Source: Wurfbainia villosa
Taxonomy: Eukaryota; Streptophyta; Magnoliopsida; Zingiberales; Zingiberaceae
DNA length: 64,000 nt
NCBI GenBank assembly: GCA_025175895.1
Contig: CM045988.1
Location: 9,143,647 to 9,207,646 of the forward strand
Direction: 5' to 3'
Under the pieces are notes generated by a model that saw only the letters and a list, made by a program, of their open reading frames with translations, had not been told where the DNA came from and did not search any database. A program made the position numbers and the translations under genes. Below, piece by piece: positions 32,110 through 44,201 of the stretch. Numbering within the stretch: the stretch's first letter is position 1; the number at the start of each line of letters is the position of its first letter.

Positions 32110-34348
32110 TGTTAGTAATATATAAAAGTGTCCTAAGGCAATCGCCTTATGGTTATACCATTTATTTGATAAATGAAGATTCACTATTTGAGTATACATG
32201 TTTTCATATATTTGATTGAATATTAAACTCATTTACTGAATGTCTACAATACGATTCACAGCATAAGATAATTTGTGATTGGATCACAACTACTGAGTTT
32301 CTCTACATGTGTAATTGTGATGTATTGGAATTATCCCTAGTCGATGAATTGATGGATTCGGACGCCATCGATTCTGTTGAGACTAGCACGAGGTATACTC
32401 TTTGGTTTATCCAAGCAGTTGTTTCTCACTGGCTGGTGACATTAGGATATCCGGAGTTGATCGTGGATGCTAGTTATGGTAACTAGTTCATTGGAGTGAC
32501 CAACTGTAAGACTTCATATGGTTCTCTGCATATATAGATATGTCAATGAAGTTCTTACTGCAGCTTAAGTGCGATGTTGCTTTGACTTGTAGTATTCAAG
32601 TCATCTTGGTCATGAAGACTTATGCTTTGACATCTTAAGTAAGCATCTCTGAGGAGATGTGGACTCGGGATGATTGGGTATAAGTCGAAGTGGCCGAAGG
32701 TGTTTGAATAGCCTATAAAGGATTCACCACTCCTTGTGACGAGATGTATACCCATAGCCTCTCATTAGATTGTTACTAAAGTCTTTGGCCAAAACATTAC
32801 ATGTTTAGAGTAAGGTACTCTTGGATACATATGCAGTAACTAGAATCCATAGGACGAGGAAATGATACTTGGGCTAGGTGTGACGTAGTCAGCCTAGTCA
32901 GGACTGACACTATAGACCATATCCTGAACCAAGTGGGTATAAGATGAGTGAAGGGAACGGGGCATGATTCATTGTAGCTGCTGAAGGGTTTCAGAAATGG
33001 TTCTTGAATCAACCGTTGATTTTTCGATTAATTGGAGATCATGATATATTACTAGGTGCCACTCATGATCATTCTATAATTAATGGTTAATTATAGACGT
33101 CCAACATAAATCGAGAACCTATTCTGTCACACGCACAATGAGCGTAATCCGAAAGATTTAAAATAAGCTTGAGAATGAGATTCTCAGATCGAGAGAAACT
33201 AGGTTTGGTTGGACCAAACAAGAAGCGAGCTTGAAAATTATTTCGGTCGCAATAGAAGCATGGATGGGCTGAGTCTTATGAAGACATGATGGATGAACCA
33301 AATTGGTTTGGTTCTAATCCAATGGTGGAGAATAAACCAAAGGGGTTTGGTTTGTTTTAAACGAATGAACCAAAGTTGGTTTGGTTCGTTTTAACTTAAA
33401 ATAGACTAACTCAGTTCAGTTTATTTTAACTTAAGTTATTGGAGCGGGTGAACGGGTTTTGGTTATGAACCAATAACTCTAAGGAGAAGGTTTCTTAATG
33501 GTTAAGAAACACGCGCTCTATACAAGCGCGGTTAGAGGTTTGGAGAGCCCTAAGTTTATTTTGGAAATACTCTTCCTCTCCTCTCCCTCTCTTCTCTTTG
33601 CCACCGCCTAAGGAGTCCACGCCGCCAAGCCCTTTTATGCCGCCATCCACCCTAGCTGTCGGCATCCAGTTGGTACCGGCCACTCCTCCGGCGACCCTCC
33701 GGCGACCCACCTTGGTTCCGATGACCAAGGATTAGCTGGCCATCTCCTTTGGCCGGCACCAAGTCCTCCACCAAGCTGTCCAGTTTTTGGACAGCTTGTT
33801 TCCTTTTTGTTGGAGCATCATTTGGATGGCGTTTGGAGATCCGACATCAACTTTATTGCCAGAGATTGGATCTCCAGTAATCCTCATAGGTGGAGGACCA
33901 AGGATTCGTCAATCGGTTGACGAATACCTCTCTGAAGAATCGAGTTTTGGGGACTCATTTTCGAATCCGAATTTTGATTCGGATTGTGATCTTCTCTCAA
34001 TCACATCATCTTTGACACGAGGCTAGTGAATCCTACGAAGACAAGGCTCGTAGCTTGGCGAAGCTATCCCGATGGTACTCGGTGTGGATACGGATAGAGA
34101 CAATTCTAGCGAGAGTTGCTCCGGTTGATGTCATTCCCGTTGCACGTGATACGTCAGGTATAACTAGCGTAATTCCCTTTTATTGTAAAATTTGAAACTG
34201 CGATTATGTCTATACATATTGTATCTTGCATATGTGTGGTGTGTGTGTTGTAATAAATTAGATTTATTGCTTTTAATTCTTCTGCTGTGCACATGTTTAC
34301 GAAACATGTTCGAACACACACTTGCTGCAGTGCCGGGGAAACCCAACA
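32110..34348 (+). repeat. A2 5' LTR (2239 bp)
   Basis: Starts TGTTAGTAATATATAAAAGT and ends GAAACCCAACA; the A3 LTRs start the same way at 55932 and 63351. Inside are three GAACCAAA...TTTGGTTC inverted repeats (33295-33387) and a TATA-like CTATACAAG near 33518. ORFs here (such as 33787-34026) are not supported as genes. Confidence 0.9.
33518..33526 (+). promoter_or_regulatory. TATA-like box of A2 LTR
   Basis: CTATACAAG occupies the place of CTATAAAAG in the A3 LTR (57319-57327), one base changed. Position and the sister copy support the call. Confidence 0.45.
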
Positions 34349-34349
34349 G

Positions 34350-34362
34350 TGGTATCAGAGCC
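34350..34362 (+). other. A2 primer binding site (tRNA-iMet type)
   Basis: TGGTATCAGAGCC, a perfect plant initiator-Met site, one base after the LTR end. Confidence 0.92.
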
Positions 34363-35651
34363 CAGGTTGTGTTTTGACATAATCGTAAAATTATTTTGTC
34401 ATAGTCATAATTGTGTTTATGGAAATTTTATACTTTTAGAAAGTTTAGAAGTATTTATGGAAATTTTTTAATTTTGGAAATGTTTAGAAGTATTTATGAA
34501 AATCTTCTACTTTTGGAAAGTTTAGAAGTATTTATGGAAATTAACACTTTCCATAAATAAAAAATGTGATTAGATTTGGAAATTTATTTCCTAATTTAAT
34601 CATGATTTGATTTGGGGAATCAAATCTAAAACATATTTTATTTCCATAAATAGTTTTGACAATTTAGGAAATTTATTTCCTAAATTAAATTTGACTTTCC
34701 TTAATTAACACTTTCCATAAATAAAATATGTGATTAGATTTGAAAATTTATTTCCTAATTTAATCATGATTTGATTTGGGGAATCAAATCTCAAATATAT
34801 TTTATTTCCATAAATAGTTATGATATATAAGGAAATTTTTGTACATGTCATAATTGTATGCCATGTAATTGCATTATATGCATATCATTATGCCATGTGT
34901 GTCATGACATATAGATGTATGTCATGTATGTCATGTCATGTAGATAATAGTTATTTGCATGCAAAGAGAATGAGACATTAAAACCCTTGCACAATATTAA
35001 AGCCTACACCTTCCATTAATATGGTTGGAACCAGAGTTCTGTTTCTTGTTTGGGTTGTTGGACTCTCTCCAAGCCGGGCTCGAACCCGAACATGTTCAAA
35101 CCATGGAATAGTTTAATACTAAGATGGTAAGAGTCAGAGGTTAATCGTTAGCTTTGGTTGTTGGACTCTCTCCAAGCTGGGCTAATTGGTTGAATGCGCT
35201 CTAACCATATTAAAACTATTTCGTGATTAATGGGTTGGCTTTAACCTGGAGCATCGGCTTGTTAGACTCTCTTCAAGGTCGATGTGAAGGGAGGTGAAGT
35301 TGAGTTCTATGCATATGATGCATACTTGTTAATGAGTTAACAACCCGATGTATGTGCGAACATTCAATTAGTTGATAGCACATTGTAATAGTTGATTATA
35401 AGTGATATGCAATCGGTATACTTGATACCTACCATTGTAGCTATGAATGGCTTGTTGGACTCTCTCCAAGGTTGTTGATATCTATGTTGGATATCAGCCC
35501 ATTCGGAGATGGTCCTACGATCTCCCGAAGTGATTTTAGGGTTTTAAAATTCAAAAAATAAATGGGATTTTGTAAATGTATGTTGATGCATTTTAAAATC
35601 ATTCTCTCATATTTGCTTGATTTGTATTTCTAGATTAATCACATGATCATG
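34363..35651 (+). other. A2 untranslated leader with ordered repeats
   Basis: The leader holds a roughly 40-bp AT-rich repeat (about 34425-34540), a 12-bp perfect hairpin (34529-34559), a direct repeat of about 185 bp (34541-34830), and four copies of the dyad TTGGACTCTCTCCAA at 35058, 35161, 35262 and 35455. All of this is kept in A3. No coding content. Confidence 0.8.
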
Positions 35652-36243
35652 ATGTCTTTGAATTTGTGCTCTATTTTGAATTCAAATAAATTGACTGGGC
35701 CGAACTTCTTGGACTAGCTTAGGAACTTGAGAATTGTTCTCAAGGCGAAAAAGCTTGTGTATGTCCTCGAAGTGCCTCTTCCCTCCCATCCTAGTGACGA
35801 TGCAACTCCGGAACAATTGTTAGCCTATCACAAACATGTGACTGATTCTGAACTAGTGAGTTGCATCATGCAAGCCGCAATGGTACCCGAGCTATGGAAG
35901 CAGCATGAGCATATGGATGCTCATACCATAGTCTTTCATCTTTATGAGTTGTTTGATGAGCATGTGAGATTCGAAAGGTTCGAAGTCTCTAAGCTCTTCT
36001 TCACCTCTGAGATGCAAGAAGGTTTATCTGTGGTGCTGCTCAACATGCTGAAGACTGTGGAGCCTTCTGTGAAGCATGAGCAGGGGACGGTGTTGTTTGT
36101 TGATTCCTCGAAGAAAGCTTCTAAGAGGAAGTCAAAGGAATAGCAGAAGAGGAAGAAGAAAAAGGCTAAAAAAGTAGAACCAACTCAAAAGGGCACTTGC
36201 CATCATTGTGGCAAGAAGGGCCATTGGCGAAGAAACTGCAAGA
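35652..36243 (+). pseudogene. A2 gag with early stop and internal deletion
   Basis: The natural ATG is at 35652 (MSLNLCSILNSNKLTG). Codon 22, a tryptophan in related gags, is TAG. The frame then continues open from 35727 to a stop at 36143. Relative to A3, 55 residues are missing in frame after LSVV, removing the end of the UBN2-type domain. A CCHC knuckle, CHHCGKKGHWRRNC, follows the stop at about 36199-36240. The protein would form virus-like particles; this copy cannot give a full one. Confidence 0.85.
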
Positions 36244-37200
36244 TTTATCATGAGCCTATGAAGAAGAATAAGGCATCGATGCCCCATCTTCTTCAAATAT
36301 CTTCGTTATTGATTGTCATTCTATTTCCTTAAACACTTGGGTATTGGATACTGGGTGTGACTCACATATATGTAATGACATACATGGGCTAAGGAATAGA
36401 AGAAGACTCGTCAAGGGAGAGTCAAATTTACGTGTTGGGAATGGAGCAAAGGTTGATGCACTCGCCATCGGAACGTATTTGTTAAGACTCCCTACAGGAC
36501 TTGTCTTAGAACTGGACAATTGCTTTTATGTTCCTTCTCTAATAAAGAACATTGTTTCTATTTCCTACTTAAATATAAATGGTTACCGTTTGACATTTAG
36601 TAACAATTGTTGTTATATAACCTTGAATGACATACTTTATGGGACTGGAACTTTAAGCAATGGTATTTATACGTTGGACGTATCCAGTGACATTTTCAAT
36701 ATTGAAGCGAGCAACAAGCATGCTCGAAAGGATAATCAATTAGACTCCTACATGTGACATTATCGTTTTGGCCATGCAAGCAAGAAACGCATGTCCGAAT
36801 TACACCAACTTGGAATTCTGGAATCGTTTGAATTTGATTCATTCGATACATGCGAATCATGCTTAAAAGGCAAGATGACCAAGTTACCTTTTACTGGAAA
36901 AGGTGAACCTGTGGGAGAGTTACTTGGTCTAATACATACGAATGTATGCGGACCTATGACAACTCATGCTCTAGGAGGCTATAACTACTTCATTACCTTC
37001 ACCGATGATCACTCACGGTTTGGGTATGTGTTCTTGATGAAAAACAAGTCTGAAGCCTTTGAAAGGTTCAAAGAATTCAGGAATGAAGTAGAGAAACAAC
37101 ATGGCAAGAGTATTAAAATACTTCAATCGGATCGAGGTGGTGAATACTTGAGTCAAGAGTTTCTAGATTATCTAAGGGACAATGGTATATTGTCTCAATA
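36244..37200 (+). pseudogene. A2 protease and integrase (5' part)
   Basis: Protease: VLDTGCDSHICND with the catalytic D-T-G intact (36335-36380). Pre-integrase: HYRFGHASKKRMSELH, then CESCLKGKM, after a TGA in place of the usual tryptophan near 36757. Integrase core: HTNVCGPM (the first catalytic aspartate, found in the aligned word of A3 as LDVCGPM, is N here), FITFTDDHSRFGY, LQSDRGGEYLSQEF. The frame ends at 37199 on a TAG where A3 has a tryptophan (SQWTPP). Confidence 0.85.
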
Positions 37201-37973
37201 GACTCCGCCGTATACACCGCAACATAATAGTGTATCTGAGAGGCGTAACTGGACCTTGTTGGACATGGTCAGGTCGATGAAGAATCATGCGAATCTTCCC
37301 AAGTCCTTTTGGGGCTATGCACTTCAGATAGTTGTTTACTTGTTAAACAGAGTCCCGACCAAGGTAGTCTCTACTACTCCATATGAGATATAGGCTAGTA
37401 AGAAACTTTATTTATCTTATTTGAAGATATAGGGTTGTCCTGCTTATGTGAAGTGGACTATGGCAGAAAAAATGGATGCTAAGTTTGATAAATGTCTATT
37501 TATTAGATACCCTAAGGAAACGAGGGGTTACCAATTCTATCATCCTGTGGAACAAAAGGTGTTTGTTTCAAGGCATGTTGTGTTTCTAGAGAAAGAGTTT
37601 CTCTTACACGAAAATAGTGGGAGTGTCATTGAGCTTGAGGAGGCTCAAGAGACTCCAATAGACATTGATGAGATGCCTGGTGAAGCACCACAACCGATAA
37701 CTCATAGTGATGAGCCATCGGCTAGACCAATTGTGACACCACATCTTCGTAGATCTGGTAGAACACGAAACATTCCTGAGAGATATAGATTTCTCATAAG
37801 TGAATCGAATGATGTGTTACTCATTGATGATGAGGAGCCTACCAATTATGAAGAAGTTTTGAAAAGTTCAGAAAGAAATAAATGGCTTAAATCCATGAAG
37901 TTAGAAATGGATTCCATGTATGAAAATCAAGTTTGGAACTTGGTTGACCCACCTGAAGGCATAAAGCCTATAG
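37201..37973 (+). pseudogene. A2 integrase (3' part) and start of reverse transcriptase
   Basis: The glutamate region reads SVSERRNWTLLDM, then two TAG stops replace tryptophans (near 37392 and 37430). The open stretch 37448-37973 has IRYPKETRGYQFYH, LRRSGRTRNIPERY and NLVDPPEGIKPI, which is the linker and the beginning of reverse transcriptase. The following T sequence ends it. Confidence 0.85.
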
Positions 37974-38836
37974 TGTCACGCCCCGAGAGTATGTCGTGCC
38001 AAAAAGAAAACAGACGACATCTCCCCTGTACGTGGCAACATATCTGGTTAATACAAGACCCATAGGCCCACAACAACATAATAATCAAACATGAATATAC
38101 TAAACACAGCGGAAACATATTGACAGATAAACAAAATACAAAGACCCAACTGTGCACTTCGGAGTGACTTGACACAACAAGAATCATAATAGAAACCACA
38201 TCAAAGGCCAAATACATACAACACATCCGTATATCACAAATACGAAAACGATATAGGAAAAAACCCAAAACAACAATCCATAAGAATACAACAATATGGA
38301 ATACATATCCATCCATTCGGTGTGAGATGGGATCAGCTGGCTGAGCTCCAATTGTCCAATGAATCTTCTACCTATTACCTGGGCGATAGGAAACCCAGGG
38401 TCCGGGGTGGTGAGTATAAACTCAGGGGTAATATGTAGAAAGTGCATGAACATATAGGATAAAGAGATCTACAAGTATACATGTGAAAATCTACAGGTAT
38501 ACCGCATGAGTCCAATAGACATACAGTCCTATCCAAATCTACTAACAAGTAACCACAGTATAGTCATACTCAATGTATACACTAAACTGATCAATTGAAC
38601 ATGAAGTAATGTACCAACGTACCTGACGGTCTGCAACACCATAAGCTATATCATCCTGAACAGATATACAATAATATAACCCATATAACATACAAAGACA
38701 ATCCCATATTTGACCAATACTCAGACATATGAACAATATATATAATCACATGTAATAACATCCCGGTCCATACCACACTATGACATGACGTTAATCAAAT
38801 GCATAGAACAGTCTGGACCAACACATATATCATGCT
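37974..38836 (-). repeat. T: unassigned gypsy-like LTR sequence, part 1
   Basis: Starts TGTCACGCCCCGAG exactly where A2 stops, so it inserted in A2. On the minus strand it reads like the end of a plant gypsy LTR (...GGGGCGTGACA) with GAGTTTATACTCACC upstream, a wording I associate with Tekay/Del chromoviruses. The ORFs here lack coding content. The sequence continues at 47093 and 54628 after nested insertions. The lineage is a guess; the LTR nature is moderately supported. Confidence 0.45.
38832..38836 (+). other. S-A target site duplication, left (ATGCT)
   Basis: ATGCT precedes the S-A LTR start at 38837 and recurs at 47093-47097 after its other LTR. Confidence 0.92.
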
Positions 38837-40064
38837 TGTTAGGACCCTTGGAATGGCTAGAGGGGGGTGATTAGCCTTTCTTCGTTTCTACAAGAACGTT
38901 AGCGGAAGCAATACAAATATAAACACAAATAAAAGCGAGAAACAAAGCTAACACCCGATGTAACGTGGTTCGGAGATGACGCTTCTACTCCACGACAATC
39001 CGTAAGGTGGATTAGCCCTAATCAATCTTCACTAGAACCTCCTTTGGATGAACCAAGGTGGAGAAACCTTATCTTACAATGCACTCCTCTTCTTTACAAT
39101 GATGGATGATTAAGAACAAGAGAAGAGGAGGTTTTGAATTGCTAAAAACACTTGAAAAGCTTGGTGAGCACGTAGGTGTAGTTGGGAGCAAGAGCACTAG
39201 CTTCACCAAGCTCCCCATGGCCCCTTTTTATAGAAGAGGGATTGTTTTTCCGTTAGGCTTAATCGATCGATGATGGTTGCCATCGATCACGTAGCCGACG
39301 GCTTATGAAACGCGATCTCCGCGGAGATTCATAGCCGTAATCTCCAACGGCCAGGTGATCAGTCGACTGATCCCTCAATCAGTCGACTGATGGGGTGATC
39401 AGTCGAGTGATCAAGCGGATCGAGTGAGGCGTGCGTGGCGATATTCCCCTTGATCGGTCGGTGATGCCCTTGGCGGTCGGTGATCACGATATCGATCGAT
39501 TGCTGCGCCCAGCGGTCGGTGATGGTGAGTTTCACCGACTCGGTCGAACGCTGACCAATCGGTGATACATCGTTCGATCGATCGATACTCATCAAGTATG
39601 AGTAATTCATACTTGATTTTATACCCTAGACCTAGACTCAACCTTCTAGCTCCTCAATAAGCCTTGCGCCTTCAGGATCCCTCCGAGTCCGCGACTTGTT
39701 CATCCTTTCGCTTTGCTTCCAAGAGCTTCCTTGGTTTCATCATGTCTTGGGTTGCCAAATGCTTGGACTTTCGCCAAGACTACAAGCTTGGACTTATGCT
39801 GCCAAGACTTTACTTTGGACTTCCTTTGTCAAGGTTCACTTGGACTTTATGCTGCCAAGACTACAAGCTTTGTCTTACGCTGCCAAGTCCATCCCTTGTA
39901 CTTCCTTTGCCAAGATCATACTTGGACTTCCTTTGCCAAGATCATACTTGGACTTCCCTGTCACTTAAACATTTTTGCAATTAGATCACAAGATATTGCC
40001 TAACTTAGATGATTATCCAAACATCAAAACATATATAAATGCTTGGAGCATTGTTGCACCAACA
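38837..40064 (-). repeat. S-A 3' LTR (1228 bp)
   Basis: Plus strand TGTTAGGACCC...TTGCACCAACA. The minus-strand TATA box (TATAAAAAGGGG) is at about 39222-39233, with the palindrome array at 39255-39600 and a shorter diverged minisatellite (39740-39960). ORFs here are repeat artefacts. Confidence 0.92.
39255..39600 (-). repeat. Palindrome array of S-A 3' LTR
   Basis: Two intact CAGTCGACTG copies (39360-39390) lie among many GATCGATC and GATCGGTCGGTGAT forms. The first pair of sites reads ATCGATCGATG here, ATCAGTCGACTGATG in the S-A 5' LTR (46287) and ATCGATCGTGATG in S-B (52013). Confidence 0.75.
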
Positions 40065-40082
40065 ATCTCCCCCTTTTTGATG
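40065..40082 (-). other. S-A polypurine tract
   Basis: The plus strand ATCTCCCCCTTTTTGATG abuts the 3' LTR; further C-rich blocks at 40160-40170, 40253-40262 and 40390-40398 are likely extra tracts. Confidence 0.85.
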
Positions 40083-41108
40083 TTTGGCAATCATTTGAGT
40101 TAGGTCTTTAAATACACACATAATCAAATTTTCAATATGAATTATAACTTAAACACTCCTTCTCCCCCTTTGACATACATCAAAAACGAAGGATTCAAAC
40201 ATGAAGGAAATAATGTGTTAGATCTTGGACTAAGGTACAATATTGAAATTAAACTCCCCCTTAATCCAAGATATGCTTTATAATGTATAAACAATAGTTG
40301 AAGCAAAGAATACCAAAAATTCAAAAATTAAGTTCTAACTTTGCACCAACAATGGTTTTGGGGATGAAAAAGATATAATTTATGAAAACTCCCCCTAAAA
40401 CACTGCATTAGTCAGTCCTAAATCTTGTTTATACGCAATATTATCATACTATAGTGTTAGGACATCAAAGATACACCAAATATCAGAAAATAGAGTTTAT
40501 TATCAGAAAACACAGTGTATCAGTCGACTGGTTTCTGAACCAGTCGACTGCTAGGCCTGAAACCGAAATTTCAGCCTTTTCATCCCAATTTCAGAAATGC
40601 GGTAGAAATTCCAGAATTCTCGAAAAATCACGAAATTTTGCGTACACATTTCTGAATTCATACTTTATCAAGGAAAAATAATTTAAAAAATATATGTTTT
40701 CCAGATTACAAGATTGATACAAACTTGGAACCTTTCAAAAGTTCTAAAGATTTTGCAAACTTTGTATCACTTTTGTGTTCCAATTGAAAACTGTTTGTCA
40801 AAATATGATGAACATAGTTTAAAATATATATTATTTGGAATTTCCAACCATGTTCTTTGAGCTATGTATTCATTACTTGAATACAAGCCTTCCCAATGAT
40901 TGGTCCATAAGGTATTCATGTCTCTAGGTGTAGTATTGGCTCATAGTAATGTATCATAACAAGCATGATGAGTCAAGTACACCTTCCCTATCATCTCACA
41001 AGTTTCTAAGTATTTCAATACAAAAATCAAGGTTTATTAAGGCTTTTGTGAGATGCATCAAGGTATTAAAGAAGCTATATAAGTATAGGATCATGCAAAT
41101 CTAGAAAT
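40083..41108 (-). other. S-A non-coding region between pol and 3' LTR
   Basis: AT-rich, with a patch of CAGTCGACTG palindromes at 40520-40550. No coding content; no env-like ORF is visible. Confidence 0.7.
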
Positions 41109-43219
41109 TTACTCTACAAAGCACATACCAAGCTCTCTCCTTAATGATGAAAATTCGGGAAGAGCTTTGGTGAAGATATCGGCAAGGTTGGACTTAGATT
41201 CTACATAATTGAGTTCAATGTCCCCTCTTGCCACATGATCTCTTATGAAGTGATGTTTCACTTCAATGTGCTTGGTTCGAGAGTGATGTACCGGATTTTT
41301 GGTCAAATTTATGGTACTCACATTATCACAATAAACTTTAATGTTAGAGTAGTGTAGCTCATAGTCCACAAGAGTATGTCTCATCCAAAGTAATTGAGCT
41401 ACACAACCACCCATAACCACATATTCGGCTTCGGTGGTTGATAAAGCAACACAATGTTGCTTCCTACTACTCCAACTAACTAGGGAGGACCCAAGAAATT
41501 GGCATCCACCACTAGTACTCTTCCTATCCAATTTGCACCTGGCATAATCGGAATCGGTATATCCAAGCAATTCAAATGACCTAGTCCTAGGATACCAAAG
41601 TCCTACATTTAGGGTGCCTTTAATATACCTTAATATTCTTTTGACGGCTACCAAATGTGATTCTTTGGCACAAGATTGGTATCTTGCACACATACCTACC
41701 GCAAATAAAATGTCGGGTCTACTAGCGGTTAGGTATAGTAAGCTACCAATCATACTCCTATAAAGTTTAAGATCAATTGATTTACCTTCATGATCACTAT
41801 CTATCCTAGTGCTAGTGGCCATAGGAGTGGTTACAATTTTGGCATTTTCCAAACCAAATTTTTTGATCATTTCATTTGCATATTTGGTTTGATAAATATG
41901 AATACCCTCATTGGTTTGTTTGACTTGTAAACCTAGGAAAAAGGTAAGCTCTCCAACCAAACTCATTTCAAATTCATTTTCCATATTTTTTATAAAGTCT
42001 TGAAGAAGATCATCATTTGTTGACCCAAAGATGATATCATCAACATATACTTGGGCTATGAATATATCTTTTAACGTTGACTTTATAAATAAAGTTTGAT
42101 CTACTTGGCCTCTTCTAAACTCCTTAGAAATTAAGAAGGATGACAATCTTTCATACCATGCCCGGGGAGCTTGTTTTAACCCATATAATGCTTTCCTAAG
42201 CTTACATACATGATTTGGATAATCTATGTTCTCAAATCCGAGTGGTTGCTCTACATATACTTCCTTCTTAATAAAACCATTTAAGAATGCCGATTTAACA
42301 TCCATTTGGTAAAGTTTAAATCCCATGTAGGAAGCATACCCTAAGAGAATCCTAATAGATTCTAACCTTGCAATCGGGGCATAAGTCTCATCATAGTCAA
42401 GCCCCTCAACTTGATTGAATCCCCTAGCAACCAACCTAGCCTTATTTCTAGTGATATTTCCTTGATCATCTAGCTTTTTCCTAAAGACCCATCTTGTAGT
42501 AATTATGGTGCTATCATTGGGTCTAGGTACTAATTCCCACACTTGACTTCTCTCAAATTGAGCCAATTCATCTTGCTTTGCCAAAATCCAATCCGGATCA
42601 TGTAATGCATCATTGATCGATTTGGGCTCAATTTGTGAGATAAGAGCAACTTGACTAGTAGGAGGTCTATGAAATGACCTAGTTCTTACTCCTTGAGATA
42701 GATCTCCTACTACTTGGTCAAGTGGATGATCTTGATGAATTCTTAGGTTTCTAGAAGGGGTTTCAATTTGATCATTGTTATCTTTCACCCTTCTTTCATC
42801 ATCGGAGTCTCCTCTTCCTCCCTCTTGATCATTACCCCTAATGGTCAAATTTTGAAGTTTTTGGGTAATGTCTTGATTATTGTCATTAATATCCTTATCA
42901 ATGGAGGACTTTCTAGGGTAGGTACTAGTAGTTTCATCAAATTGAACATTGGAAGACTCCTCAATCCCTTTGGTTCTCTTATTGTAGACTCTATACCCTC
43001 TACTTGTGGATGAGTATCCAACTAGGATTCCCTCATCCGCTTTTGATTCAAATTTTCCTAAGTTATCTTTGGTGTTTAGAATATAAACTTTACATCCAAA
43101 GACTTTGAAATAATGAATTGTGGGTATAGTCCCATTCCATAAATCAAATGGTGTTTTTCCTAAAAACCTATGGATTTGAACCCTATTTTGGATATAGCAA
43201 GCGGTATTAACCGCTTCCG
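41109..43219 (-). CDS. S-A reverse transcriptase and RNase H (end of pol), open
   Basis: Open from just after a TAG at 43221-43223 to the stop at 41109; it has no ATG of its own because it is the end of the pol reading frame. The integrase C-terminus and linker come first, then reverse transcriptase: RWVFRKKLDDQGN, ARLVARGFNQ, QMDVKSAFLNG, LYGLKQAPRAWY, and catalytic YVDDIIFG (about 800 bp after the 42848 point). RNase H follows with YTDSDYA, ALSTTEAEY and VYCDN, then HIEVKHHFIRDHV and a normal end DIFTKALPE. All catalytic acidic residues are present. It would copy element RNA into DNA. Confidence 0.92.
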
Positions 43220-43220
43220 C

Positions 43221-44186
43221 CTACAAGTAGCTAGGTAGAGAATATGCATTAAGCATAGTCCTAGCCGCCTCTTGTAGGGCACGATTTCTCCTTTCCACCA
43301 CCCCATTTTGTTGGGGTGTTCTAGGACAAGAGAACTCATGCTTGTACCCTTGCTCTAAACAAAATTGTGAAAATTTTAGGTTTTCAAATTCACCACCATG
43401 ATCACTACGGATCCGGTTGATTTTGAGACTCTTTTCATTTTCAACCCTTTTACTAAATCCTATGATTATTTCTAAGGTATCATCCTTATGTTTCATAAAA
43501 TAGACCCAAGTATACCTAGAAAAATCATCTACTATAACCAAACAATATTTATTACCATTTAAAGATGGAGTACTATGGCAATCAAATAAGTCAAGATGCA
43601 ATAATTCTAATGGTAAAGAGGTATTGGTTAGGGTTTTACCTTTGTGTGATGCCTTTGTTTGTTTTCCTTCTTGGCATGCATCACACAATTTGTTCTTGAC
43701 ATACTTGATCTTTGGTAGCCCATTGACCAACTCCATCTTGGCTACCTTGGCTATGTTTTTCATGTTGATATGCCCCAATCTTCTATGTCATAGCCAACTT
43801 TCCTCTTCTTTTGCAACAAAACACTTAGTAGAAATGTTAGACGCATATGAAAGATCAACATAATAGATATTTGATTTCCTATATCCAACTAACATGCAAT
43901 CATTTAATTCCTTGTGTCTAATCATGCATTTAGAGGATTCAAAGGAGACATGATAGTTTGCATCACAAAGTTGACTAACACTTAATAAATTAAATTTCAT
44001 ATTTTCAACTAGCAAGACTTTGTGAATAACAATTTTGGGGGATACCTCAATTGTTCCTCTACCTAATATCTTGAGTTTTCCACTATTCCCAAAGGACACC
44101 GCTCCTTTCTTCACATATTTAATTGTGGAGAACTTGCTCACATCCCCGGTCATATGTGTTGAGCAACCGCTATCCACAATCCACAT
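43221..44186 (-). pseudogene. S-A protease and integrase with two in-frame stops
   Basis: Protease: MWIVDSGCSTHMTGD (catalytic D-S-G) at the start. A TGA near 43788 replaces a tryptophan just before HRRLGH, and a TAG at 43221 replaces the tryptophan after LPSYL. Integrase zinc residues: LGHINMKN and CDACQEGKQ. Catalytic core: HLDLFD, RIRSDHGGEFEN, NGVVERRNRAL, so D, D and E are all present. S-B keeps the second tryptophan (TGG at 48964), so that stop arose after the duplication. Confidence 0.88.
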
Positions 44187-44201
44187 ACCTCGCTCTCCTA
44201 C

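Larger units (their letters stand above)
32110..37973 (+). mobile_element. A2: Angela-type copia element, truncated by insertion
   Basis: 5' LTR 32110-34348, primer site, a 1.3 kb leader, gag, protease, integrase and the start of reverse transcriptase. At 37973 the reading stops inside the word PPEGIKPI and an unrelated LTR-like sequence begins. It is a sister of A3 (55932 onward), with most of its length alignable. It carries many tryptophan-to-stop changes and is inactive. Confidence 0.9.

Noticed and set aside
33787..34026. ORF in the A2 LTR
   Set aside because: Lies across the LTR transcribed region; the A3 counterpart is in a different frame (57693-57974), so it is not conserved coding sequence.
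43221..43778. Shared stops of S-A and S-B as evidence of a programmed signal
   Set aside because: S-B is a tandem duplicate of S-A, so shared defects are inherited together and are not independent.
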